This document shows positions 1-6,692 of a stretch of 23,961 nucleotides of DNA, one piece after another. Every line of letters starts with the position of its first letter. Within the stretch, counting starts at the first letter, position 1. The notes beneath the pieces were generated by a model. The model was not told the origin of the DNA and ran no database searches. It saw only the letters and a program-made list of their open reading frames with translations. The position numbers were made by a program, and so were the translations under genes. The stretch is from CAZQBY01 sp964540655 (GTDB taxonomy: Archaea; Altiarchaeota; Altiarchaeia; JAFGQM01): NCBI GenBank assembly GCA_964540655.1, contig CAZINR010000016.1:1-23961 (forward strand). Direction: 5' to 3'.

Positions 1-317
1 GCGGTGTGAGGGACATAAGCGAGATAAGGGGCATGGGTTTTCCGGTCTTCGCGCGCTGCATAAGCCCGGCCGCCGGGGAGCCCAAGGGGATGGGCGAGAT
101 GGGGATAACCATCAGGTGCGGCGGGCTGGAGGTCGAGCCGGGCGACTACGTGCTGGCGGACGAGGACGGCGTGGTAGTCCTGCCAAAGAAGCGCGCATAC
201 GAGATAGCCAAGCGAGCGCTATACGTGAAGGAGAAAGAGGACCGGGTCAAGAAGGAGATAGACGAGGGCAGCACGCTGGGCAAGATTCTCGAGTTGGGGA
301 AGTGGGAGAAGGTGTAA
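1..317 (+). CDS. RraA-like family protein, 3' end (partial)
   Basis: The reading frame is open from the window edge, so this is the C-terminal 104 residues of a gene that starts outside. The Gly-Val-Arg-Asp run followed by EIRGMGFPVFAR and an ISP segment is the active-site signature of the RraA / HMG-aldolase-like fold, and the later GDYVLADEDGVVVLP strand also matches. Family members include regulators of RNase E, oxaloacetate decarboxylases and aldolases. In archaea the domain is often fused to hexulose-6-phosphate synthase, which cannot be checked here because the N-terminus is missing. The GTG at position 6 is internal, since the upstream codon keeps the conserved Gly-Val-Arg-Asp context. 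Family assignment is firm; the reaction is not determined. Confidence 0.8.
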   Translation, partial: GVRDISEIRGMGFPVFARCISPAAGEPKGMGEMGITIRCGGLEVEPGDYVLADEDGVVVLPKKRAYEIAKRALYVKEKEDRVKKEIDEGSTLGKILELGKWEKV

Positions 318-368
318 TCACAGTTTTAATTTAACCAATATCAAAATAACCCTGTTCTGTAATCATCT

Positions 369-507
369 GGGCCTGTAGCTCAGCTTGGTTAGAGCGCTGG
401 TCTTATACGGGCTTGGATGCCGCGCGCATCCTTGCTGAGGAATCCCGACGGGAATCCGAAGGCTCTGAGCAAGCCAGATGTCATGGGTTCAAATCCCATC
501 AGGCCCA
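369..507 (+). tRNA. tRNA-Ile (anticodon UAU), with a 64-nt BHB intron
   Basis: The acceptor stem is 369-375 paired with 500-506, with A73 at 507. The D-stem is GCUC/GAGC (378-381/392-395), the anticodon stem CUGGU/GCCAG (397-401/473-477), and the T-arm AUGGG-UUCAAAU-CCCAU (483-499). The intron is 408-471, at the canonical 37/38 site. Its BHB motif is complete: central helix 402-405 with 466-469, three-base bulges 406-408 and 470-472, and inner helix 409-414 with 460-465. Splicing leaves a seven-base loop CUUAUAA, so positions 34-36 read UAU, specific for the Ile codon AUA. The mature tRNA is 75 nt and its body is tRNA-Ile-like. CCA is not encoded. A T-run at 514-518 is a likely terminator. 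Confidence 0.93.
408..471 (+). other. Intron of tRNA-Ile(UAU)
   Basis: The 64-nt intron is bounded by the two BHB bulges. It folds into a terminal GGATG/CATCC hairpin (about 415-430) and a small TCCC/GGGA hairpin (443-453). It carries no open reading frame of note. The tRNA splicing endonuclease would remove it. Confidence 0.85.
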
Positions 508-508
508 C
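493..508. repeat. Direct repeat copy 1 (tRNA-Ile 3' end)
   Basis: The 16 bases ATCCCATCAGGCCCAC, which are the T-stem 3' strand plus the acceptor 3' strand, recur exactly at 587-602. Confidence 0.9.
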
Positions 509-510
509 CT

Positions 511-520
511 TACTTTTTCT
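511..520 (+). terminator. T-rich terminator of tRNA-Ile
   Basis: The run TACTTTTTCT starts four bases after the discriminator base. Archaeal RNA polymerase terminates at such T-tracts. If it is used, the hairpin downstream lies outside the tRNA transcript. Confidence 0.5.
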
Positions 521-533
521 ATGCTTAGTAGCG

Positions 534-602
534 GTGGCCCTGATGTCTGTCAAGGTCATGTGCCCGGGGGGCGCGTCCACCCTGACATCCCATCAGGCCC
601 AC
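534..602. repeat. Long imperfect hairpin ending in a copy of the tRNA-Ile 3' end
   Basis: Three stacked stems are visible: 534-545 with 591-602 (11 of 12 pairs), 549-555 with 580-586 (6 of 7 pairs, one A-C on this strand and G-U on the other), and 560-564 with 570-574. Small internal loops separate them. Bases 587-602 repeat the tRNA-Ile 3' end exactly, 94 nt downstream. It could be a structured RNA, an attachment-site remnant or a small mobile hairpin; nothing visible decides between these. No gene other than tRNA-Ile is seen in 318-639. Confidence 0.7.
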
Positions 603-639
603 TCCTGATTATACTGGCGGTAGCTTGGGTCTTGGGTCG

Positions 640-1038
640 TCAGTCAAGGGTCTTCCTCTTAAGCCCTTCAACCTTGTCAAAGTCCTTGTCCTCGGAGAGC
701 ATCTTCGCACCCATCTGGATCGCGGAGGCTGCGTGGATCGCATCGCGCGGATGGATGCCATACATGGACATCATCTGCCCAGCCTTGTATAATATCTCGC
801 TGTCGACATTTATTAACCTGAGATTAGATATCCTAAGAAAGGCTCTGCCCGCTTCGACAGCAGCTGACCTGCCACAGTTTAAAAGAATTGCCCAGGTGAG
901 TTCGTCCCAAGTCAAGTAAGATGTGCATGCATCTGTCGCATCGCTGTGGATCCGTTTAAGAAATGCTTTCGCCTTCCTGCCTCTGTCGCCCTTATTAAGG
1001 ATAGAGAGAATAAATATATTGGCGTCGACATATATCAT
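640..1038 (-). CDS. vapC: VapC-family PIN-domain toxin ribonuclease
   Basis: A 132-residue PIN domain, the usual size for VapC toxins, which are Mg-dependent ribonucleases that cut tRNA or rRNA. The acidic catalytic set is in place: Asp5 (VDAN), Glu46 (WDEL), Asp99 (HPRDAIHAAS) and Asp117 in the SEDKDFD segment. The ATG overlaps the antitoxin stop codon as ATGA, so the pair is translationally coupled with the antitoxin first. No frame damage is seen, so the toxin is probably functional. Its RNA target cannot be read from the sequence. It lies just downstream of a tRNA gene with a duplicated 3' end, a setting where mobile cargo often sits. Confidence 0.9.
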   Translation of the reverse strand: MIYVDANIFILSILNKGDRGRKAKAFLKRIHSDATDACTSYLTWDELTWAILLNCGRSAAVEAGRAFLRISNLRLINVDSEILYKAGQMMSMYGIHPRDAIHAASAIQMGAKMLSEDKDFDKVEGLKRKTLD

Positions 1039-1301
1039 TTTTCGTCAACCCACGCATGCATCCTGCTGCGCATGCTCGCCTCATATGCCTCATGCGGATC
1101 AAAGTTCTTTACGTCTAGCGAAGGCCCATTGTTGGCTATTCTCTCAAATACCTCAATCGGGTCTTCAGCGCTCTTAAGATAGAGGCGGTTTTTTTGCCTC
1201 TCAAAGCAGATAAGAGAGCCGGGCATGATATTCATCTCCTGCCTTAACTCCTGCGGTATCACGACCTGGCCCTTTGGCCCCACTTTCATCAGATTCTTCA
1301 T
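1035..1301 (-). CDS. vapB: VapB antitoxin, AbrB/SpoVT-type DNA-binding protein
   Basis: An 88-residue protein whose first half, MKVGPKGQVVIPQELRQEM and what follows, is a swapped-hairpin AbrB/SpoVT/MazE-type DNA-binding domain. The C-terminal half is the likely toxin-wrapping segment. The start at 1301 is chosen because a strong Shine-Dalgarno GGAGGT sits 6 bases upstream (1308-1313) and the domain begins at once; a longer frame to 1382 would run through the promoter. A TATA-like box is at 1333-1342. By analogy with the family, VapB neutralises VapC and the complex represses its own promoter. Confidence 0.9.
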   Translation of the reverse strand: MKNLMKVGPKGQVVIPQELRQEMNIMPGSLICFERQKNRLYLKSAEDPIEVFERIANNGPSLDVKNFDPHEAYEASMRSRMHAWVDEK

Positions 1302-1307
1302 AGTTAT

Positions 1308-1342
1308 ACCTCCGGTTATACTAGATGGCCCGTATTTAAAAA
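1308..1342 (-). promoter_or_regulatory. vapBC promoter and ribosome binding site
   Basis: On the minus strand a TATA-like TTTTTAAATA (1342-1333) lies about 25 bases before the Shine-Dalgarno GGAGGT (1313-1308). The short space between vapB and ileS must also hold the ileS promoter; an A-rich GATAAAAACG at 1359-1368 is the candidate. The two promoters are back to back. Confidence 0.55.
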
Positions 1343-1404
1343 CAAGGAAATTATCTACGATAAAAACGTTTTTTACCCCCACCTCTCAAAATTAAGGGCT
1401 TCTT

Positions 1405-4317
1405 ATGGAACCTTTTAAACCGCTAGAGTTAGAGCAGGAGATTCTGCAGTATTGGGACAGGATTAATCTTTTCCAGAGGATAAGGGAGGCCAGCAAGGGC
1501 GGCGAGAAGTTCTTCTATCTGGACGGGCCCCCTTACGTCAACGGCCACCCGCACATGGGCCACGCCCGGACGCGCGCGATAAGGGACCCGCTGCTGAAAT
1601 ACAGGGTCATGAAGGGTTATGACGTCAACCTCCAGCCGGGCTACGACTGCCACGGCCTGCCGATTGAAGTCAAAGTCGAGGAGGAGCTCGGGCTCAGGAA
1701 GCGTGAAGACATCGAGGCCTTCGGGCCCGAGAAGTTCATCGACAAGTGCCGGGAGAGGGCGCTGCGCTTCGTCGGCGTTTTCAACGATTTCTACAAGCGC
1801 TTCGGCCTGCACTGGGACTTTGAGAAGCCGTACAAGACGCTGGACAACAGCTACATCTCGTCTTCATGGCAGTTCTTCAAGAAGTGCGAGGAGAAGAAAC
1901 TGCTCTACAAGGGCAAGGCTACCACGGCCTGGTGCCCGCGGTGCGAGACCGCGCTGGCGGGCTATGAGGCGACTGACGAATATCGCGACGTGGCCGACTA
2001 TTCCATTTACGTTAAATTCCCGATTTCGGGCAAGGAGAATGAGTTCATACTCATTTGGACCACGACGCCCTGGACGCTCCCGGCCAATCTGGCGGTGACA
2101 GTCAATCCGAAGTATGAGTATGTCTACGTCAAGGTAGGAAGCGACAAGTGGCTGATGGCCAAAGAGAGGGTGGAAGCGGTCATGGAGGACTGCGGAATCG
2201 AGGATTATGAAATAGAGGGCAAAGGCGCCCCGGGCAAGAAGCTCGAGGGCCTGCGCTACGAGTTCGTCTTGAAGGATTCTGTTCCAGAGAACGCAAGACT
2301 GGAGACCGAGAACCGCAACGTCCACACTGTGCTGATCGGAGACTTCGTCACGCTGGAGGACGGCACCGGCTGCGTCCACACCGCGCCGGGCCACGGCCAG
2401 GACGACTACTCCGTCGGCATGAAGTACGGACTGCCGCCGTTCTCGCCGGTGGGGGAGGACGGCAAGTACACCAAAGAAGGAGGAAGCTTGAAGGGCGTCT
2501 ACGTCAAGGACGCCGACCGGATGGTCATCGATTCCCTCAAGTCGCGCGGGCTGTTGGCAGCTGAGAAGAAGATAACCCACCGCTACGCCCACTGCTGGAG
2601 GTGCAAGACACCCATCATCTACCGCGCCTCGCCGCAGTGGTTCGTAGACATCGGGAAGGTCAAAGATGCGCTCGTGAAGGAGAACAAGAAGGTCAACTGG
2701 ATACCGGACTGGGCCGGCGAGAAGCGGTTTCAGAACTGGATAGAGGAGGCGCGCGACTGGTGCGTCTCAAGGCAGCGATATTGGGGCATACCGCTGCCCA
2801 TTTGGGAGTGCGAGTGCGGCGGATATGAGGTCATGGGCGGATGGGAAGAGCTGAAGGAAAAGGCGGTCAAGCTGCCCAAGGGGGAGCCGGACCTGCACGC
2901 CCCCTACACCAACCAAATCAAGCTGAAATGCCAGAAGTGCGGCAAGGAGATGAGCAGGGTGCCGGACATAACCGACATCTGGTTCGAGTCCGGGTCGGCC
3001 ACTTGGGCGTCGCTCAACTATCCCGCGGAGAAGCGGTTCGAAAAGATGTTCCCGATTGATTTCATAACCGAGGGCCTAGACCAGACGCGCGGCTGGTTCT
3101 ACACGGTCATGGTCGAGGGCGTCATCATGTTCGACCAGACCCCCTACCGCAATGTGCTCATGAACGAATGGGTGCTGGACAAGAACGGCGACAAGATGTC
3201 GAAATCCCTGGGCAACGTCATAGCGCCGCACGAGATGATCGACAAGTACGGAGCGGACATAACCCGCTTCTACCTGCTCGAGGAGACAGATGTCTGGGAG
3301 AAGCTGAAGTTCGACCCCCAAAACATGAAGATAACCTTCCGGCTGTTCAACACCCTCTGGAACTGCTACCAGTTCGTCAAGACGTACATGCAGGGCTTCG
3401 ACCCCCGCAAGGCGGACATCTCCGACTATGAGGAAGACCTCGAGGTGGAGGACGCCTGGGTGCTTTCGAGACTGGCGAGTTTGAGCAAAGAGCTCACCGA
3501 GAACTTGGAGGCTTTCAGGCCGTATGAGTGCGTAAAGGCCCTGGACGACTTCATAATGAACGATCTCTCCCGCTGGTACATCAAGACCATCCGCGACCGG
3601 ACGTGGGTCACTGCCGAGGGGAGGGGCAAAGAGGCCGCCATAACCGCCCTCTACATGGCGGTGGCCGAGGTGTCGAGGATGATAGCGCCGTTCGCGCCCT
3701 TCGTCGGCGAGTACATCTATCGCGATTTAATCGGCGGCGAGTCCGTCTTTTTAGGAGGCTGGCCGGAGATAAAGAGCAACCCGGACGAGGGGCTGGAGAA
3801 TCAGATGGGCCTTGCCAAAGAGGTCGTGGAGCAGGTCAACGCGGCCAGGGACGATGCGGGCATAAAGCTGAGATGGCCGGTGGAGGAGATAACGGTGGTC
3901 AGTGAGGAAAGCTTGAAGGCCGTGGAAGACGTCATCTGCCGGATGGCCAACGCCAAGAAAATCTGCTTCGCAAAAAAAGAGCCGAAAGGCAAGGAGCTCA
4001 TAAAGAAGGAGTTCTCCGCCGGGGCGGTCTTTTTGAGCAAGGAGCGCTCGCAGGATATGGTCGAGGAAGGGCTGATACGCGATTTGATGCGCCAGATACA
4101 GAACATGCGCAAGAAGGAGGGGCTCAAGGTCTCGGAGCATGTCAAGCTGAAGATTTCGACGGACAAGGAGTTCGCCGAGGTAGTCGAGCGCTTCAAAGAA
4201 GAGATAAAGGCGAACACCACCTCCAGAGAGGTCGAGATTGGGGAGGGGAAACCGAAAGAATTCAAAAAAGAGGCGGAATTCGAGGGCAAGACCGTCTGGC
4301 TCGACTACGAGCGCTAA
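1405..4317 (+). CDS. ileS: Isoleucyl-tRNA synthetase
   Basis: A 970-residue class I synthetase that charges tRNA-Ile with isoleucine in the cytoplasm. Seen in order: catalytic HMGH at residues 50-53 after DGPPYVNGHP; a WCPRC zinc-type motif near 176-180; the CP1 editing domain with WTTTPWTLPAN (about 218-228) and GTGCVHTAPGHGQDDY (about 320-335), which hydrolyses Val-tRNA; an HCWRC motif near 396-400; further Cys pairs; KMSKS at 597-601; and a C-terminal anticodon-binding domain. ATG 1405 is the only sensible start. The gene is complete and followed 36 bases later by gltX. The tRNA-Ile(UAU) gene lies about 900 bases upstream, so this enzyme has to accept a U34 anticodon. Confidence 0.97.
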   Translation: MEPFKPLELEQEILQYWDRINLFQRIREASKGGEKFFYLDGPPYVNGHPHMGHARTRAIRDPLLKYRVMKGYDVNLQPGYDCHGLPIEVKVEEELGLRKREDIEAFGPEKFIDKCRERALRFVGVFNDFYKRFGLHWDFEKPYKTLDNSYISSSWQFFKKCEEKKLLYKGKATTAWCPRCETALAGYEATDEYRDVADYSIYVKFPISGKENEFILIWTTTPWTLPANLAVTVNPKYEYVYVKVGSDKWLMAKERVEAVMEDCGIEDYEIEGKGAPGKKLEGLRYEFVLKDSVPENARLETENRNVHTVLIGDFVTLEDGTGCVHTAPGHGQDDYSVGMKYGLPPFSPVGEDGKYTKEGGSLKGVYVKDADRMVIDSLKSRGLLAAEKKITHRYAHCWRCKTPIIYRASPQWFVDIGKVKDALVKENKKVNWIPDWAGEKRFQNWIEEARDWCVSRQRYWGIPLPIWECECGGYEVMGGWEELKEKAVKLPKGEPDLHAPYTNQIKLKCQKCGKEMSRVPDITDIWFESGSATWASLNYPAEKRFEKMFPIDFITEGLDQTRGWFYTVMVEGVIMFDQTPYRNVLMNEWVLDKNGDKMSKSLGNVIAPHEMIDKYGADITRFYLLEETDVWEKLKFDPQNMKITFRLFNTLWNCYQFVKTYMQGFDPRKADISDYEEDLEVEDAWVLSRLASLSKELTENLEAFRPYECVKALDDFIMNDLSRWYIKTIRDRTWVTAEGRGKEAAITALYMAVAEVSRMIAPFAPFVGEYIYRDLIGGESVFLGGWPEIKSNPDEGLENQMGLAKEVVEQVNAARDDAGIKLRWPVEEITVVSEESLKAVEDVICRMANAKKICFAKKEPKGKELIKKEFSAGAVFLSKERSQDMVEEGLIRDLMRQIQNMRKKEGLKVSEHVKLKISTDKEFAEVVERFKEEIKANTTSREVEIGEGKPKEFKKEAEFEGKTVWLDYER

Positions 4318-4319
4318 TG

Positions 4320-4328
4320 TTTATAAGA
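4320..4328 (+). promoter_or_regulatory. TATA box of gltX (leaderless start)
   Basis: TTTATAAGA directly follows the ileS stop codon, centred about 26 bases before position 4350. With ATG at 4354 the mRNA would have almost no leader. Confidence 0.55.
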
Positions 4329-4353
4329 TTTGAATCTCAAAATAGTGGAAAGC

Positions 4354-6021
4354 ATGGAGACTTCTGAGATAATCCGCAAATACGCCGTGGAGAACGCCTT
4401 GAACTACGGCGAGGCGCAGGCCAAGAGCGTGATGGGGAAGGTGCTTGCCGAGGAGCCCGATTTGAGAAAAGACTCCAGGAGGGTTCTGTCCCAGACCAAG
4501 GAGATAGTCAAGGAAGTGAACAGGCTGAACAAGAAGAAGCTGGAGGAAGAATTCGCTACCTACGGCTTCGAGAAGAAGAAGGAGAAGAAGCGCGGCATGC
4601 TGGCCGACCTTCCAAACGTGAAGGGGAAGGTCGTCATGCGGTTCGCGCCGAACCCTTCAGGGCCGCTGCATATCGGTCACGCTAGGACTGCCACTCTGAA
4701 CGACGAGTATGTCAAGAAATACGGCGGGAAGCTGATACTGCGCATAGAGGACACCGACCCGAAAAGAGTGGACAAAGACGCCTATCGCATGATTGAGGAG
4801 GACCTGAAGTGGCTGGGCGTGGAGGTGGACGAGATAATGACCCAGAGCAGCAGGCTGGCGGTCTACCGCGACTTCGCGGTCCGCCTGATAAAGCAGGGCA
4901 ATGCCTACGTCTGCGAGTGCGGTCAGGCGGAATTCAAGAAATACAAGGACAAGGGCAAAGACTGCCCGTGCCGCATAGGCTCGGTGGAGAAGAACCTGAG
5001 ATTGTGGAACAGGATGCTGGACTGCGAAAAGGGGCTGGTCTTGAACCTCAAGACGGACATGGCGCACAAGAACCCCGCCCTCAGGGACTTCCCGATCATG
5101 AGGGTGGCTCACGAGCATCATTCGCACACTGGAAAAGAATGCGACCTCTATCCCCTGATGAACTTCGCGATACCGATAGACGACCATCTTTCCGGCATGA
5201 CGCATGTGCTGCGCGGCAAGGACCATATAGTCAACACGCAGAGGCAGCTGTTCGTCTACGACTACTTCGGCTGGACGCCGCCGGAGTTCATCCACAACGG
5301 GCTGCTGAACATCAAAGGTGTCAACCTCTCCACTTCCGCAATCAAGAAGGGCATTGACGAGGGCATATACAGGGGATGGTCCGACCCGAAGGTCGGCACT
5401 CTGCGCGCGCTGAGGAGGAGGGGCATACAGCCGGAGGCCATCAGGACTGTCATGAAGATGATAGGCATAGGAGACGCCGACGTGCAGTTCGACTGGCAGG
5501 CGCTCTACGCGGAAAACAAGAAGATAGTCGACGAGAAGGCCAACCGGTACTTCTTCGTGCCGAACCCTGAAGAGGTGTGGGTCAAAGGAGTCCCGAAGGA
5601 AGCGGACGTCATAAGGGTCCCGTTGCACCCCGACTTCCCCAAAAGGGGCTACAGAGACATCATGCTGAAGCGAAGCAACGGAACGACAAAACTTTTCATA
5701 CCCAAGAAGGACGCCGCAAAGCTGAAAAGGGGCAGGGTCATACGGCTCAAGAACTTCTGCAACATAGAGATTGAAGAGGTGAGGCCGCTGATGGCTAAAT
5801 ACCTCGAGACCAAGGACCTGGAGGCCCCCATAATACAGTGGCTGCCCGAGGAAGTCCTGGGCTGCGAGGTCATAGGGCCGGAGAAGAGGTTCGCCGGATT
5901 CTGCGAGACGGACTGCCGCAATCTGGACCACGACGACATCATACAGTTCGAGCGCTTCGGATTCTGCAGAGTTTCAAGAATAGACGAGAACGGCCTTCTC
6001 TGCTACTTCGCCCACCAGTGA
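4354..6021 (+). CDS. gltX: Glutamyl-tRNA synthetase, archaeal type
   Basis: A 555-residue class I synthetase of the archaeal/eukaryotic GlnRS-like subgroup. After an N-terminal helical domain comes FAPNPSGPLHIGHAR with the HIGH motif at 106-109, then RIEDTDPKR, and a degenerate KMSKS region, STSAIKK, at 326-332. The C-terminal half is the all-beta anticodon-binding domain typical of archaeal GluRS. Archaeal enzymes of this group usually make Glu-tRNA-Glu and often Glu-tRNA-Gln for transamidation. ATG 4354 is preferred over TTG 4330 because the protein then begins METSEIIRKYAVENA, like its relatives, and because a TATA box lies at the right distance for a leaderless start. Confidence 0.96.
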   Translation: METSEIIRKYAVENALNYGEAQAKSVMGKVLAEEPDLRKDSRRVLSQTKEIVKEVNRLNKKKLEEEFATYGFEKKKEKKRGMLADLPNVKGKVVMRFAPNPSGPLHIGHARTATLNDEYVKKYGGKLILRIEDTDPKRVDKDAYRMIEEDLKWLGVEVDEIMTQSSRLAVYRDFAVRLIKQGNAYVCECGQAEFKKYKDKGKDCPCRIGSVEKNLRLWNRMLDCEKGLVLNLKTDMAHKNPALRDFPIMRVAHEHHSHTGKECDLYPLMNFAIPIDDHLSGMTHVLRGKDHIVNTQRQLFVYDYFGWTPPEFIHNGLLNIKGVNLSTSAIKKGIDEGIYRGWSDPKVGTLRALRRRGIQPEAIRTVMKMIGIGDADVQFDWQALYAENKKIVDEKANRYFFVPNPEEVWVKGVPKEADVIRVPLHPDFPKRGYRDIMLKRSNGTTKLFIPKKDAAKLKRGRVIRLKNFCNIEIEEVRPLMAKYLETKDLEAPIIQWLPEEVLGCEVIGPEKRFAGFCETDCRNLDHDDIIQFERFGFCRVSRIDENGLLCYFAHQ

Positions 6022-6026
6022 GCTGT

Positions 6027-6188
6027 TTACGCCAAACCCAGGGAGGGCAGAACCATTATCAGCCCGGCGACTATGAGGTATATCGCAATCAGGTAGTTCA
6101 GTATCTTGGGCGCTGCTAGCACCAGTATGCCGAACAAGATGCTCACGATTCCCCAAAGAAGCTGCGCGCTTATGACTATCTCGGCCAT
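6027..6188 (-). CDS. Small two-helix membrane protein, DUF3096-like
   Basis: A 53-residue frame, short enough to be missed by automatic calling. It begins MAEIVISAQLLWGIVSILFG, runs through a first membrane helix, has a PKILNYLIAIYL turn, then a second helix, and ends LPSLGLA. This two-helix layout with a central PK-LNY-I--YL pattern matches DUF3096, a widespread archaeal and bacterial family of unknown function. It converges on gltX with five bases between the stops and shares its upstream region with rpl7ae. No Shine-Dalgarno is seen, so a near-leaderless transcript from the A/T-rich block at 6200-6227 is likely. The overlapping 60-residue frame at 5974-6156 is a shadow. Confidence 0.75.
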   Translation of the reverse strand: MAEIVISAQLLWGIVSILFGILVLAAPKILNYLIAIYLIVAGLIMVLPSLGLA

Positions 6189-6218
6189 GGATTGTTAAAA
6201 GATTTAAGCAGAAAAACC

Positions 6219-6320
6219 CTTTTTATACTAAAAGCTTCTAAAATCCCGCAAATTCTTTCTCCATAGTGAGACCTATGAATTTGGACCGCCTGCGGGCGGA
6301 ATGACAAGGAGGTTACAAAA
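6219..6320 (+). promoter_or_regulatory. Promoter and structured leader of rpl7ae
   Basis: A TATA box CTTTTTATACTA (6219-6230) predicts a start near 6250 and a leader of about 70 nt, long for this genome. The leader holds two hairpins, CATAG/CTATG (6262-6266/6273-6277) and CCGCC/GGCGG around a TGCG loop (about 6285-6298), a nine-codon frame 6275-6304, and a strong GGAGGT six to seven bases before the ATG. The second hairpin sits just before the ribosome binding site, a position suited to autoregulation. Confidence 0.5.
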
Positions 6321-6692
6321 ATGGCAACATACGTGAAATTCGAAACTCCGCAAGCCGTTGCGGAAAAGGCTCTTGAAGCCGTAGAGGTGGCGAGGACATC
6401 AGGCAAGATAAGGATAGGCGTGAACGAGGTCACAAAGGCCGTCGAGCGCGGCAAGGCCAAGCTCGTGGTAATGGCCGAAGATGTGGACCCGCCCGAGCTC
6501 ATGCTCCACATACCCATCCTGAGCAAGGAGAAGAGCATACCCTTCGTCTATGTCAAGACAAAGGACGAGCTGGGCAAGTCGGCCGGCCTAAAGGTTAGCA
6601 CGTCTTCAATCGCAATAGTAGACGAGGGCAAGGCGAAGAAGGACATCGAATCGATGCAGAAAGAGCTAAACAAGCTAATGAACAATGGCTGA
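6321..6692 (+). CDS. rpl7ae: Ribosomal protein L7Ae (eL8), kink-turn binding protein
   Basis: A 123-residue protein covering the whole L7Ae fold. Motifs seen are IRIGVNEVTKAVERGKAKLVVMAEDVDPPE and the following HIPILSKEKSIPFVYVKTKDELG, the RNA-contact surface of the family. L7Ae is part of the 50S subunit and also the core protein of archaeal C/D and H/ACA RNPs and of RNase P, through kink-turn recognition. Start is set by AAGGAGGT before ATG. It heads a four-gene unit with rps28e, rpl24e and ndk and overlaps rps28e by eight bases. Some archaea autoregulate this gene through a kink-turn in its leader; no clear kink-turn is visible here. Confidence 0.96.
   Translation: MATYVKFETPQAVAEKALEAVEVARTSGKIRIGVNEVTKAVERGKAKLVVMAEDVDPPELMLHIPILSKEKSIPFVYVKTKDELGKSAGLKVSTSSIAIVDEGKAKKDIESMQKELNKLMNNG

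Noticed and set aside
408..471. A C/D-box guide RNA inside the tRNA-Ile intron (CTGA at 434-437 and 465-468)
   Set aside because: The D-like boxes are present but the only C-like box (TTGGATG) departs from RUGAUGA and no C' box is seen; the second CTGA is needed for the BHB helix.
534..602. An H/ACA guide RNA at the tRNA-linked hairpins
   Set aside because: No ACA box follows the lower stem on either strand and the internal loops are too small for a normal pseudouridylation pocket. Kept only as an open possibility.
413..919. A 168-codon plus-strand frame across the tRNA-Ile and vapC region
   Set aside because: It runs through the tRNA gene, its intron and the antisense of vapC, and resembles no protein family.
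4330..4353. An earlier TTG start for gltX
   Set aside because: It would place the coding start inside the TATA box region and adds eight residues not seen in the family.
5974..6156. A 60-codon minus-strand frame overlapping the end of gltX
   Set aside because: It is out of frame with the DUF3096-like protein at 6027-6188, which has convincing membrane helices and family pattern.
6250..6320. A classic kink-turn in the rpl7ae leader
   Set aside because: GA precedes the CCGCC stem, but the other strand continues AATGA instead of GA, so tandem sheared G-A pairs cannot form.
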